Source: Clitoria ternatea | Taxonomy: Eukaryota > Streptophyta > Magnoliopsida > Fabales > Fabaceae | DNA: 64,000 nt | Assembly: GCA_037962975.1 (NCBI GenBank) | Contig: CM075669.1 | Span: 116,142,501-116,206,500 of the forward strand | Direction: 5' to 3' | In this document: one piece after another, positions 11,956 through 23,100 of the stretch | How positions within the stretch are numbered: position 1 is the stretch's first letter | Layout of the letters: the number at the start of each line of letters is the position of its first letter | Notes under the pieces: model-generated | Seen by the model: the letters and a program-made list of their open reading frames with translations, nothing else | What the model was told of the DNA's origin: nothing | Databases searched by the model: none | Translations under genes and position numbers: made by a program

Positions 11956-12957
11956 ATGTCTTCTAGTGATAGGGAAAACAAATTTATGCTTCATAACATA
12001 ATGGAAAGTTTGAATAACATCAACAATAGGTTAAATAACCTAGAGCATAATGAAAACCCTAGAGCTAGGCATAGAAATCAAAGAAATCAAAGACACAACA
12101 ATAGTGATAGTGAGGATGAGCCTAGACATAGAAGACACCATGAACATAAAAGAGAAGACATAGGCTTAAGAGAGGTAAAACTAGAAATTCCCCCTTTTAA
12201 TGGTAAAAGTGATGTTGAAGCTTACCTAGAATGGGAGATGAGAGTTGAGTAATTGTTTAATTCTCATCAAATAAAAGAAGAAAAGAAAGTTAGGATTGTA
12301 ACTCTTTCATTCCAAAATTATGTCTTAGTGTGGTGGACTCAAATATGTAAGGAGAGGAAAAGAGATGATTTCCCACCCATAGATGATTGGGTAGACTTAA
12401 AATCCCTCCTAAGAAAAAGATATGTTCCAAACTATTAAAGAGGGGAGCTATTAGCAAAGCTAAATAGACTCACCCAAGGCTTAAAGAGTGTAGAAGACTA
12501 CTACAAAGCCTTAGAGATAGCTATGATTAGGGCCAATCTAGAAGAAGATGAAGAAACCCTAATGCATAGGTTCTTACATGGCCTCAATAGGAACATCAAA
12601 AATAGGGTAGAACTTCTTCCTCATGTAGATATAGAAGAGTTACTACATCAATGCACTAAGGTAGAGAACCAATTCAAAGAGAGAGAATCCTATAGTGGGG
12701 AAAATAAAGCCTACAAGTCTAAGTAGGTAGGTCAAGAGAATAAGGGTAGGTTTGAGATAAACCCTAGGGAGAAGGAAGTGGGCACTTCTTCTTCCAAGTT
12801 ACCTAGTGAGTTGCATAAGAATGGTAAAGTCTTTAGGCACCAAAAAGATAAGCATAAATCCACATCTAAACCATAATCCTCTAGATCATCTACCATAAAA
12901 TGTTTTAAATGCCTTGGTAGAGGTCATATTGCTTCCGACTGTCCAACAAAAAGAACA
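11956..12957 (+). pseudogene. CRM-type gag, broken by stops
   Basis: Starts MSSSDRENK; a coiled-coil-like Asn/Leu-rich N-terminus is followed by a retrotransposon-gag domain and a zinc knuckle CFKCLGRGHIASDC at about 12901-12942. One frame is kept through the region but has in-frame stops at 12250-12252, 12436-12438, 12724-12726 and 12874-12876. The first ATG is chosen because the second CRM-type element begins with the same residues. Confidence 0.85.
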
Positions 12958-14670
12958 ATGGTTTTGAAAACTAATGGAACCTACTCAAGTCAATCAGAGT
13001 CTAATTCTGATTCTCACTCTTCAAGTGATGACTCAAGTAGTGATTCCTATGACAGTGAGCATATTTTAGGGGATGGTGGTGAGCTTTACATGATTAGAAG
13101 ATTGCTTGGTAGTCATGTTAAGCTAGATGACACTACACAAAGAGAGAACATCTTTTATACAAGATGTTACATAAATGACAAACTATGTTCTCTCATTGTG
13201 GATAGTGGGAGTTGTGCGAATGTAGTGAGCCAAAGATTAGTACATAAGATGGGCTTAGAACTAATAGATCACCCTAGACCTTATAAGTTGTAATGGCTAA
13301 ATGAAAAGGGAGAAATGTTAGTTAATAAGCAAGTCTTAATAAACTTCACCATAGGCACATATAATAATAAAGTCAATTGTGATGTAGTACCTATGGAGAT
13401 AACTCATATACTTCTAGGAAGACCTTGGTAATTTGATAGGAAGGTCATCCATGAGGGGTTCACTAACACCCTCACATTCAAGTTAGATGGTAAGAAGATA
13501 GTTTTACACCTACTAACTCCACAGCAAGTAGCTAAAGATCAACTACAAATGAAGCTTAAAAGAGATAGAGAGTTAGGATCTTCTTCCTCTAATCATGTAG
13601 AAAAACATAAGAAAAATAAAAAAGAGGACAAAGTAAAAGGAGTTGTCATCTATGATGACTCTAGAGCCAGTTATTTGGCCAATAAACATGATGTGAAACA
13701 TGCTATGTTTTCACAAAAACATTGCTTGATCATGTATGCAAAAGATATCCCTAGCACTTCTTTGTGCTCTGTGGGCACCCCTCCTCCTTTGCCCAAAGGG
13801 ATCCAAAACATCCTAAATGAATTTAAAGATCTCTTTCCAAAGGATATCTCAAAAGGCTTACCTCCTATTAGGGGCATTGAACATCAAATAGATTTAATCC
13901 TCGGTGCTAGCTTACCTAATAGGCCTGCATAGAGATGTAACCCTAAGGAAAGCCTTGAGATTGAAAAACAAGTGAACGAACTATTATCGAAGGGATGGAT
14001 TAGAGAGAGCCTAATCCCATGTGCCTTACCTGTTTTACTAGTTCCTAAAAAAGATGGTTCATGGAGAATGTGTCCCGATTATAGAGCCATAAACAACATA
14101 ACCATCAAGTATAGGCATCCAATACCTAGACTTGATGATATGCTTGATGAACTTAGTGGTTCTACTATATTTTCCAAGATTGATCTTAAAAGTGGCTATC
14201 AACAAATAAGAATCAAAGAGGGAGATGAATGGAAAGCCGCTTTTTAAACCAAAGTCGGATTATATATGAGTGGTTAGTTATGCCCTTTGGCTTGACTAAC
14301 GCACCAAGCACATTCATGAGGTTAATGAATCATGTTTTAAGGGAATTCATTGGGAATTTCGTTGTGGTCTACTTTGATGATATTTTGGTATACTCAAAGA
14401 CCATGACCTCTCATCTAACCATCTTAAACAAGTTATGCTTGCCTTAAGAACAAATAACCTCTATGCAAATTTTGAAAGATGTTCTTTTGGCATGGATAGC
14501 ATTGTATTCCTTGGATTTGTAGTTAGTTCCAAAGGTGTTGAAGTTGATCACTCTAAAGTGAAGGCAATCCAAGATTGTCCAACACCTAAAAATGTGAGTG
14601 AGGTTAGAAGTTTCCATGGTCTTGCAAGTTTTTATAGGAGATTTATGAAAGACTCTCTACCTTAGCCTCC
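12958..14670 (+). pseudogene. CRM-type protease and reverse transcriptase, broken
   Basis: The aspartic protease active site is visible as IVDSGSCANVV (about 13195-13230). Reverse transcriptase follows, with DGSWRMCPDYRAIN, FSKIDLKSGYQQI and the catalytic YFDDILVYSK at about 14370. The gag frame continues with stops at 13291-13293, 13429-13431, 13930-13932 and 14245-14247; frameshifts lie near 14247, near 14430 and near 14665. Not functional as it stands. Confidence 0.85.
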
Positions 14671-14699
14671 CCCTAAATGAATTTGGGAAAAAGAATGTT

Positions 14700-16596
14700 C
14701 CTTTTATATGGGGCCAAGGCAAGAGAAAGCCTTTCTAGATCTCAAGGAGAAGCTCACTCATGCTCCAATTTTAGCACTTTTAAACTTTTCTAAAAATTTT
14801 AAGCTTGAGTGTGATGCTTCAAATGTGGGAATAGGAGTCGTTCTCTTACAAGAAGGTCACCCCATTGCTTTCTTTAGTGAAATGGGGCAACTCTCAACTA
14901 TCCCACATATGATAAAGAATTCTATGCATTAATTAGAGCCCTACAAATTTGGGAACATTACTTGATCCCAAAATAGTTTGTTATACATAGTGATCACCAA
15001 TCACTAAAATTCATTAAAGGGCAACATAAGTTAAATAGAAGACATGCTAAGTGGGTTGAGTACTTGGAACAATTTCTATATGTCATCAAGTACAAAAATG
15101 GGAAATCTAATATTGTGGCCGATACTTTATCAAGAAGGTATTCTTTACTTACCTCTCTTGGAGCCAAAGTTATTGGACTTGATGAGATTAGGACTTTGTA
15201 CCCAAGTGATATTGATTTTTCAAATATTGTTAACTCATCTTCCACTTCTTCATCTCATAAAGGCTTCTACATCTTAGATGGCTACCTCTTCAAAGCCAAT
15301 AGGCTTTGCATTCCTAGGAGCTCTTTAAGAGATCTTTTGCTTAGAGAAAGCCATGAGGGAGGCTTGATGGGCCACTTTGGAAAAGATAAAACCTTGTCTA
15401 TATTTCATGCACACTTCTATTGGCCAAAGATGAAAAAAGATGTTCAAAAATATTGTGCTAGGTGTATTGTATGTAGGAAGGCTAAATCCAAACTTTCACC
15501 TAGTGGTTTATATACTCCCTTGCCAACACCTAGTGCACTTTGGATTGATATATCTATGGACTTTGTGTTAGGCTTACCTAAGACGCAAAGGGGAATGGAT
15601 TCTATCTTTGTAGTGAGACATCTTACTAAACTCTTCTTTAAGGAAATTGTAAGACTTCATGGTGTTCCTAAAACTATCATTTCTGATAGGGACACCAAAT
15701 TCCTAAGCTATTTTTGGAAAATTCTTTGGTCAAGGCTAGGAATGAAGCTTCTCTTTTCTTCCACCTGTTATCCTCAAACAGATGGCCAAGCTGAGGTAGT
15801 AAACAGGACCCTTTCTCAACTTCTTAGGGTCTTAGTGCATAAAAATATTAAATCTTGGGATGAGTGTTTACCCCATATTGAATTTGCCTATAATAGGGTA
15901 CAACACTCAACAACTAAGCATAGTTCTTTTGAAGTTGTGTATGGTTTTAACCTTCTCATACCTTTGGAACTTTTGCCCATTGATGTTTCTAACTCTGTCC
16001 TTCACTTGGATGGAGAGGCAAAAGCCAAGTTTATTAAAGATTTTCATGAGAATGTTAAAAACCAAATACAAACTAAAAATGAACACTATGCTCGTTGTGC
16101 TAATAAGAAGAGAAAGGAAGTCACCTTTGAGGTTGGGGATTGGGTTTGGCTACATCTTAGAAAATAAAGATTTCCAAACTTGAGAAAATCCAAGCTCGAC
16201 CCTAGAGGTGATGGCCATTTCCAAATAATCAAGAAAATGAATAATAATGCCTATGTCCTTGATTTACCCGGTGATTATGGTGTGGGTGCTTCATTCAATG
16301 TGTCTGACTTATCTCCCTTTGACTTAGATGAGGAGGATGATGCCTTAAATTTGAGGACAAATCCTTTCGAAGAAGGGGAGCATAATGAGGACATTCTAAG
16401 GGAGGACCCATACACTATATTGGACAAAGGACTTGAGGCTTACAAAGGGCCCCTCACTAGGGCCAAGTCCAAGAAAAGCAAGGAGACTATCCATAAAGCC
16501 CTATCTTCCTTCATCTCTTTCTTTAATGGGCCCAAGCCCAATGGAGATAGCTTGAGAATCTATTTGTATTCATCTTGTAATATAGGTCATAATTAG
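14700..16596 (+). pseudogene. CRM-type RNase H and integrase, broken
   Basis: RNase H begins around 14800 (LECDASNVGIGVVLLQ) and reaches the IVADTLSRR segment near 15115, with stops and a frameshift before 15064. Integrase is open from 15064 to 16167: an HHCC finger (H..H near 15345-15375, CARCIVC near 15455), then catalytic Asp in SMDFV, Asp in SDRDTKF and Glu in GQAEVVNR. About 20-25 residues seem missing after DSIFVV (about 15615) compared with the family. A TAA at 16165-16167 precedes the C-terminal tail, which is open to 16596 and overlaps the 3' LTR. Confidence 0.85.
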
Positions 16597-17137
16597 ATTC
16601 TTTAGTTACTTAGGCTTTATTTGGGCCTTACTAGGCCAATTGGTTACTTTAGGACCATGTACTCTCATATTGGGCCATGTATAGGCCATTTCCTTTCCCA
16701 TATCCATGCCTTGGCTGAATTCTCCATAGCCTATATAAAGGCTTCTCCTTTTGTAAAATGGTACACATTAGTCACTTTGAGTGTACTTTTTAGTTAGAGA
16801 TTCTCCTCCTTCTCTCTAAGATTTGTGAGGCTCTTACAAGCTCTTATCCAAGGGGTCTCTCCCTCCTTGGTGGCAAGATAGGAGTTATCTCCCTCTCTTG
16901 GAAGTGGCCTCCACCACCTATTCCATTTCCTTAGCCTTTCTCCTTCACCTTTCACCTTTTCCACTTTACTTCCTTCCCTTTTCTCCTCCTCATTTTCATC
17001 CATTCTTCTTTAGTTTCTTGTTTCATGTTTCGGTTTCCCTCCTAAGAAGAAGATCATCATCTTTGGCTTGAAGGATTAAAGAAGGAAAGATCCAAGATCC
17101 ACCTTCCCTTAAGGAGCTTGAAGAAACTACTACATCA
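16383..17137 (+). repeat. CRM-type 3' LTR
   Basis: 755 bp, ends TAATGAGG and CTACATCA as in the 5' LTR. It contains the pol tail, a TATA box at 16732-16739 and several deletions relative to the 5' LTR. Confidence 0.85.
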
Positions 17138-17260
17138 GTTATAGTTCTAACTAATGTACATCTCAAACTATGTAATACAAGATATGTGAATTCAAGGAAC
17201 TTACTCATATATGCATGCCTAAGGTTGGAAAAGGATTTTTCATGTCATTTATAGAAGGAT

Positions 17261-17480
17261 AATTGATTACTATAAAGGTCATAATTGATTATTATGAATC
17301 AAGGCTCTAATAATCAATTATCATACTAAGGTAATTGATTACCATCATTTGGAAAATCGATTACTCTGGCTGGATAATCGATTATAAGAGTATCAAATAT
17401 TTGTTTTGACAAATAAGGATTTGGTTAGATTACCACACTCGTGGTAATCAATTACTTCATGCAGAATAGCATAATCGATA
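17261..17480. repeat. Paired dyad array, AATCGATT type (LTR B)
   Basis: Eight or nine copies of AATCGATT, AATTGATT or AATCAATT. Centres read by eye at 17264/17286, 17315/17336, 17358/17379 and about 17428/17449 give pairs 21-22 bp apart. Same motif type as in LTR D. Confidence 0.8.
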
Positions 17481-18265
17481 GGTTATATAGATAAGAACAA
17501 ACCAAACTTACCAAACTTTCACTCCACCAATTCATGCCATTAACTAATACATACAGAACTAAATAAAGCCCTACTATTTCATTAAAATCAAAGATGCAAC
17601 TTCCCCCCATCACCACAAACATCCTAAATTCTCCTAGCAACACACAATTCATAACCAAGCACATTCCTACTTGTACCATTACATAATTCATCAATTTCCA
17701 TTACTTCTAGCACATATTTGAATTTCAATTTCCTACTTTCATCTACCAACATCACCCTAATTGCTATTTCATTCCAAAACTTAGAAGAGTTAGGAGAAGA
17801 GAAATGGTTACCTTAAACTCTTCGTGTTTCCCCCAAAATGGCACTTAACACCAACTAGATGCTTCCTTTTACAAATGCATGTTGTAGAAGTAGATGGAGG
17901 GAGTGAAAATTCTCCCTTAACCCTGGTGAGGTGGATGGTGATTGTGAGAATGGAAAGGGAAAAGTACTATTTTTTATGAAGGCAAAAAGAAGAGAAAAAG
18001 GTTTGTGGTTGATTGAGGTGGTGAGGGTGAAAGGGAGATGGAGAGCCACGGTGTGGTGATGTGAGGCAAGAAAGAAAGGAAGAAAAATGGAAAATGGTAA
18101 TTTAGGAGAATGATGTATAGTGGGAGAGTGATGAGTGTAAGTGGGCTTTGGGTTAAGTGGGGTTGTTAGGGTGAGGTAGAGTACATGGTTACCTATGGTA
18201 AGGTGCCCATCTGGTCCATTTACAATATCTGAAATTTAAAACACAACAACAAGGGGGATGTTACA

Positions 18266-20161
18266 TTACATACTTTGTTGATTGTTTATTAAAGAATATA
18301 AGATCTAGTATTTCTAAAATAAACATTAATCATTAAAAATTGCCATAAAAATTTATACCAAAATTAAAATGTTTTGATTTGTAGATGATCAAAGAGAGTT
18401 GATGTTGTGTGTGAGAAGGTTGTAGGTGTATAAAAATAACAAATAAGGTATGATATGAGGTAATAGGGATCGTGCTAGCTTTAGATTTTATAATATTTTA
18501 AATGTTGGTACTAGTTTTGGGCATAAATTTTATGATGACTTTTGTATTTCCCATATTTGTTTTTACATTTTGAGACTTATTAAGTTATTAATATGTTTGG
18601 TGGCTCTTTTAAGTACATATTTTTATGTTAGTGAGAATAAAAATCATTGTTGGAGTTATTAATCACTAGTGAAATCAACGGAGGTTCAGTAGAATTATTT
18701 TAGTTAGTGGAGAACTAGTGTTAATGAAAAGTGTAATAGTTATCCACTTAGCTATAAATAGGGGAAGTATTCGAAATTCAAAATAATTCAAATTTGAGTA
18801 AAATGAGTTTTCTTTAATTTGTGAGTTTCCTTTTGAGTTTTTGGATAATGAACTACTCCTTATGTTTCTTTTTTTATCTTTCTTTTGAATTTTTACACAC
18901 ATATTAAGAAATGTAACATCTTTTTTCCTCGTATACTCTTTCTCCTGCTATACTTAATATTATTTTCCCTTAATTAATGTTTTCTTGTTTTAAATTTACA
19001 AATAAAAGGATAATTAAAAATGATCATCCAATTTTGTCTTGAAGTCTTAGAAAGAAAAATATTCAAAAACAAATCTAGCACATGTAAAAGATTGATAAAA
19101 AGAAACGGATGAAGTAACTATGATCTTATCAATACAACTTACTCTATAACTATCTAACCCAATCTTACTAAAGAAATGTGTAGGAATCAGCCTCATCATT
19201 ATCAAGTTTACATGTAGTGATTCACATATGACTTTTCATCACATTATCTTCTATTTCTTTAAGGTGACATTAATGTTCCTCTCAAATACAATTTCAAGAC
19301 GATTTACTTCATTATTCGCGCAAAATAAAAATAAAGATTATCAAAATTATTAAAGAACAATAATGGAAAAACAATAACTAAAATATTGAAATTCTACTTC
19401 AAATAACTTTTAAAAACACTATAAGATAGTTAACAATATTGCCTACCTAAACACCACTAATTTATTTAAAATTACATTTCTAACTCCTAAACTGAAACAC
19501 CTTATTAACTGAAACACCTTATTAAATACCATTTGATTAGACCATTAAATTGCTAGCTAGTCGGTGATCTTTATTAGCCTTGTACCACGACGAAGATTAG
19601 TTTTTCTTCATCTCTTATTCCTAGATTTAATTCTCTGACAGTGAAGTACAGGTAAAAATACACTATTGTGGACATGACTCGTGCGCAGGAAATTCCTAGT
19701 GATTCTTCAAACCCAATGCCCTCTCTGACCCGTCCAACGATCCCTACCATACCATTAATTATTGAATACCCCAACATGACACGCCTCCACTTCCAATCCT
19801 CCCAATTCCTTGAAGTTGAACTCATGAATGTTACTTATTCCAATTATTTCTTAATTCTTATGATGAAGTTCGGACATGAATTATTAGTCGAGCTTTGTAA
19901 TGATGCAAAACATAAGTATTAAAAAAGATCTGTGAAAAGTTCTACTGAATTTACAAATTATGTACCATAGTTCCTAAATTACAAATAATTTTCAAAATCG
20001 TTGTGTAAACAAGTTAGATTTCATATCTGCAAATTAGTCCAATCAGCAGAATGAATGCAGAGAGCCGCAAAATTTTATACACTGAAACTGCCATCCCATT
20101 TTCAGATGGATATGTATCTACCATGTATAGGAAATTTTAAAATAAAATGCTGTCCCAAGTT
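18266..20161. other. Intergenic AT-rich region downstream of the IMPACT-family gene
   Basis: I find no convincing gene or element. Short frames near 19574-19922 on both strands match no family I recognise. It will include the 3' UTR of the neighbouring minus-strand gene just below 20162. Confidence 0.5.
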
Positions 20162-23100
20162 TTAACGCTTATAAAACATCAACTCCCGGCTACAATTGGA
20201 TTTCAATGCATCCTCCAGTTTCTCAGCTTGGTCAAAATCAACTCTAAAAGTAACCATAGATATGCCATCTTTACCAGTATCATAATCCTGCTTGATGTCT
20301 TCGATGTGAAAAGACTGCAGCTGAAAATTAGATGAACAATGAGCAAATGACGCGGATAAAGTTACTGTCGGTTTGTTATAAAATTGGATAGAAATATTTT
20401 TTAAAAAATTATTTTCAATGTAAGATTCAAACATGTATCATGATGTGTGAAATTATTCCTGGGTGCAAACCACTCTAGCACTTGGAACACATGAATCATA
20501 TAGTTCTTAAAAGCAGCATCTTCTAGATGCTGCAGCTTAGATTAATTACATGTCACAGCCTATGTTAACACAGTTGCACTCGTCACCATCATAAACCATC
20601 GTTAAGACTAGAACATAGATTGTATTAAAACAAACAAGAAGCAAAGATTACTAAATTAGAGTCATCCCACTGTGTTAGCACCCAAAAGGCAGGTGCAGGC
20701 CCAACTAAGCAGTTGGTTCAACACAACACATGGGCCCAAGGTAGTTAAAATCGAGATTCTAAGTTGAATCGTAGAGGATCCTAAAAATCGTAAATCGTAT
20801 TGCAAGATTTTAAAATTCCTATATATACATATAAATTCTTATATTCTTGTATATACATAAAAATTTTAGTATATAAAACACTAAAGTTTTAGTTTAAACA
20901 TAATTAAATAGAATTTGTTTTTTATGAGAATCTTAGAAGTTAGAACCGGACCCCTTTATGACTTTGAAATTGAATGCCCATTAACTCCTTTTCACCCATT
21001 CCAAGAAAATGAGTCATTATTCCACCCACGTTATTGAAAAACTAAAAAGCCCATCTTCTATCATCCATCAGCTTCTCTCTCTTCTACCCTCTGTTTCTTT
21101 TCTTTTGAAAAACTGAAAAGCCCATCTTCTACCATCCATCAGCTTCTCTCTTCTACCCTCTGTTTCTTTTCTTTTTCTTTTTGGCGACTTCACCTCTTCT
21201 TCACTTGAACAAGGGAGATGCACAGCGAAGCCCCACAACCCATGACCAACAGAGGCGAACGGCCATGACTTTCCATAAACCGCGGTCAATCACGAGCCAA
21301 CAACATCAGTGATGAAGAACAGAGACAGTGGCGGGCCTGTTCACACCTCTCATAGTCCTAAAACCGGGTAGGTTTAAAAGAACGGGTCTCCAAAATATCA
21401 TTTCGAATCCTAAAAGTCAGAATTTTAGTGATTCTCCCCCCAAAATCGTGATTCTAGACCAATTTTACAACAAAAACGATTTTTTGAGCGATTTGAATTG
21501 TGAACCCCTTAGAAATCGTAGAATCACGATTTTACAGCTTAAAATCGTGATTTTAACTACCATGCATAGGCCTTGAGTTTGGAAGGTTTAGTGGAAGAAT
21601 AGAAGGGGATGAGAAAAGAAATGGCAGAGAAAGTAGGAATATTAGTTAGTAACTGAATTGTCTTGATGAGCAAATAAAATAGGGAGAGTCAGGAGAGAGA
21701 ATAGGAGTGAGTATCGGCTCGGGTTGATTCAATGAGCCCGACAGTCAAAACCAATTAAATTGGTTTAGATTTACACACTTAATTGGATCTAAGTCTAACT
21801 CGATCCAAACCAATCAAATTCCACTTTAATTGGTTTGGTCGGACTTATGGTTTTTAAAACCAAACCAAACCAATCACTAGATTTTACATGTTTATTTTTT
21901 AATTTTTAAGAAATTTGATAAAAGTATCTTTTTCATAATGAATATTTTATATGTAGTATTCTAAATTTTAGAGTCTTTAATTATTTTTTATAGTAAGTTT
22001 TTTAAAAAATTACGACATTTATGAAGCTTTCATATTTTTAATTGAAAATTTTTAAAAATGTATATGTTGTCTGTAACATCCCGAATTTTATAAAAATGAA
22101 TAATTGATGAGAATAAATAATAAATAATTGTATGTGAGTTGATTTGTGTCCCAAAAATATTGGAATAATGAAATTGGGATTTATTAGGGATATTTATGAT
22201 TTATTGAACTGATATGAGATAAAATTATACCCGATTAGAATATGAGTGTCGGACCAAGTATCTCCGATTGAGATGTCGTTGGTCAGGGCTATTAAGAATA
22301 TTATTAGGGATCCGAATCTATATTTGAAATTATTTTTGGATGTAGTATTGAGCCCGAACTGTGAGCCTGTTTGTTATAAAACGGTGGGATTTTAATGTAA
22401 AGCTAAATAATAAAAATATAAACTCCCACCTTCTCTTCTCCTTTTCACGTCACTTCTCCCTCTCCTTTCTATACTTCTTCTTCTTTCACCTTCTCCATTT
22501 CCTCTTTTCTTCTCTCCATGAACCAAAAGCCGTGTGGAGTCTTCTTCTCTTCCACCATTTTTATCTCTTAGGGGCTTGAAGGAGAAGCTCATGGTTGGAT
22601 CCTCTTCCACTATTTCCCCCTATTTTTCGTGTGGATCTCTCTCTCTTTTGGAAGCTCATGTTGTTCTTTGGTTGGGGTAAGTTCCTCACCATTCTTTATG
22701 AGTTTATGCCTTAGATTTTGGTTCTTGGTATTTGAGAGAGTGTTCATTTCATAAGGGTTGTTGGGAGAAGCTTTATATGAGGAAACCCTAAGGTGGGGTG
22801 TTGTTATTATGGCATTAATGGTGGGTTGTTATAGGTGCATGGAATTAATACTTGGATGAGTGAAAAATAAATGAGCATTTATGATGTTGATGGGTTTTTA
22901 GTGAAACCCTAACTTTAATAAATTGGGGAAAGTGTGAAATGTGTGTAGAATGTAGGTTTAATGATATTGGAGAATGATATTAATGATGAAAGATGGCCAT
23001 TTATGGTGATTAATGAGCATGGGTAAATGTTATTGGGTTTTGATGAAAACCCTAGCCCTAAGAATTTGGGGAAATGGATATTGTATAGCTTGAAAGGTTG

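Larger units (their letters stand above)
8841..17137 (+). mobile_element. CRM-type chromovirus, complete but decayed
   Basis: An 8.3 kb Ty3/gypsy element with two LTRs, PBS, long leader and gag-pol in order PR-RT-RNase H-INT. A perfect target duplication GTTAT lies at 8836-8840 and 17138-17142. The integrase style (SMDFVLGLPKTQRG) and a C-terminus that runs into the 3' LTR (LRTNPFEEGE) match the CRM clade of chromoviruses, known for centromeric insertion; the clade call is from memory of the family. Many stops and frameshifts make it non-autonomous. Confidence 0.85.
8164..18265 (-). mobile_element. Solo LTR B, interrupted by the CRM-type element
   Basis: Plus-strand ends are TGTAACACC at 8164 and GGGGGATGTTACA ending at 18265. 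Flanks are TTATA (8159-8163) and TTACA (18266-18270), a 5-bp duplication with one difference. Removing the CRM-type insertion leaves about 1.8 kb (8164-8840 plus 17143-18265). Orientation minus is inferred from the TGTAACATCCCCC start and the pyrimidine-rich stretch that follows it on that strand. It carries an AATCGATTA-type array at 17261-17480. No coding content. Confidence 0.65.

Noticed and set aside
19574..19922. Overlapping 83- and 84-residue frames on opposite strands
   Set aside because: No recognisable family, no splice or neighbour support; one is probably the shadow of the other.
22361..22610. Ser/Phe-rich and Arg/Glu-rich frames in the LTR C leader (similar frames at 40310-40593 in LTR D)
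   Set aside because: They come from the shared pyrimidine-rich stretch of both LTRs and differ between copies.
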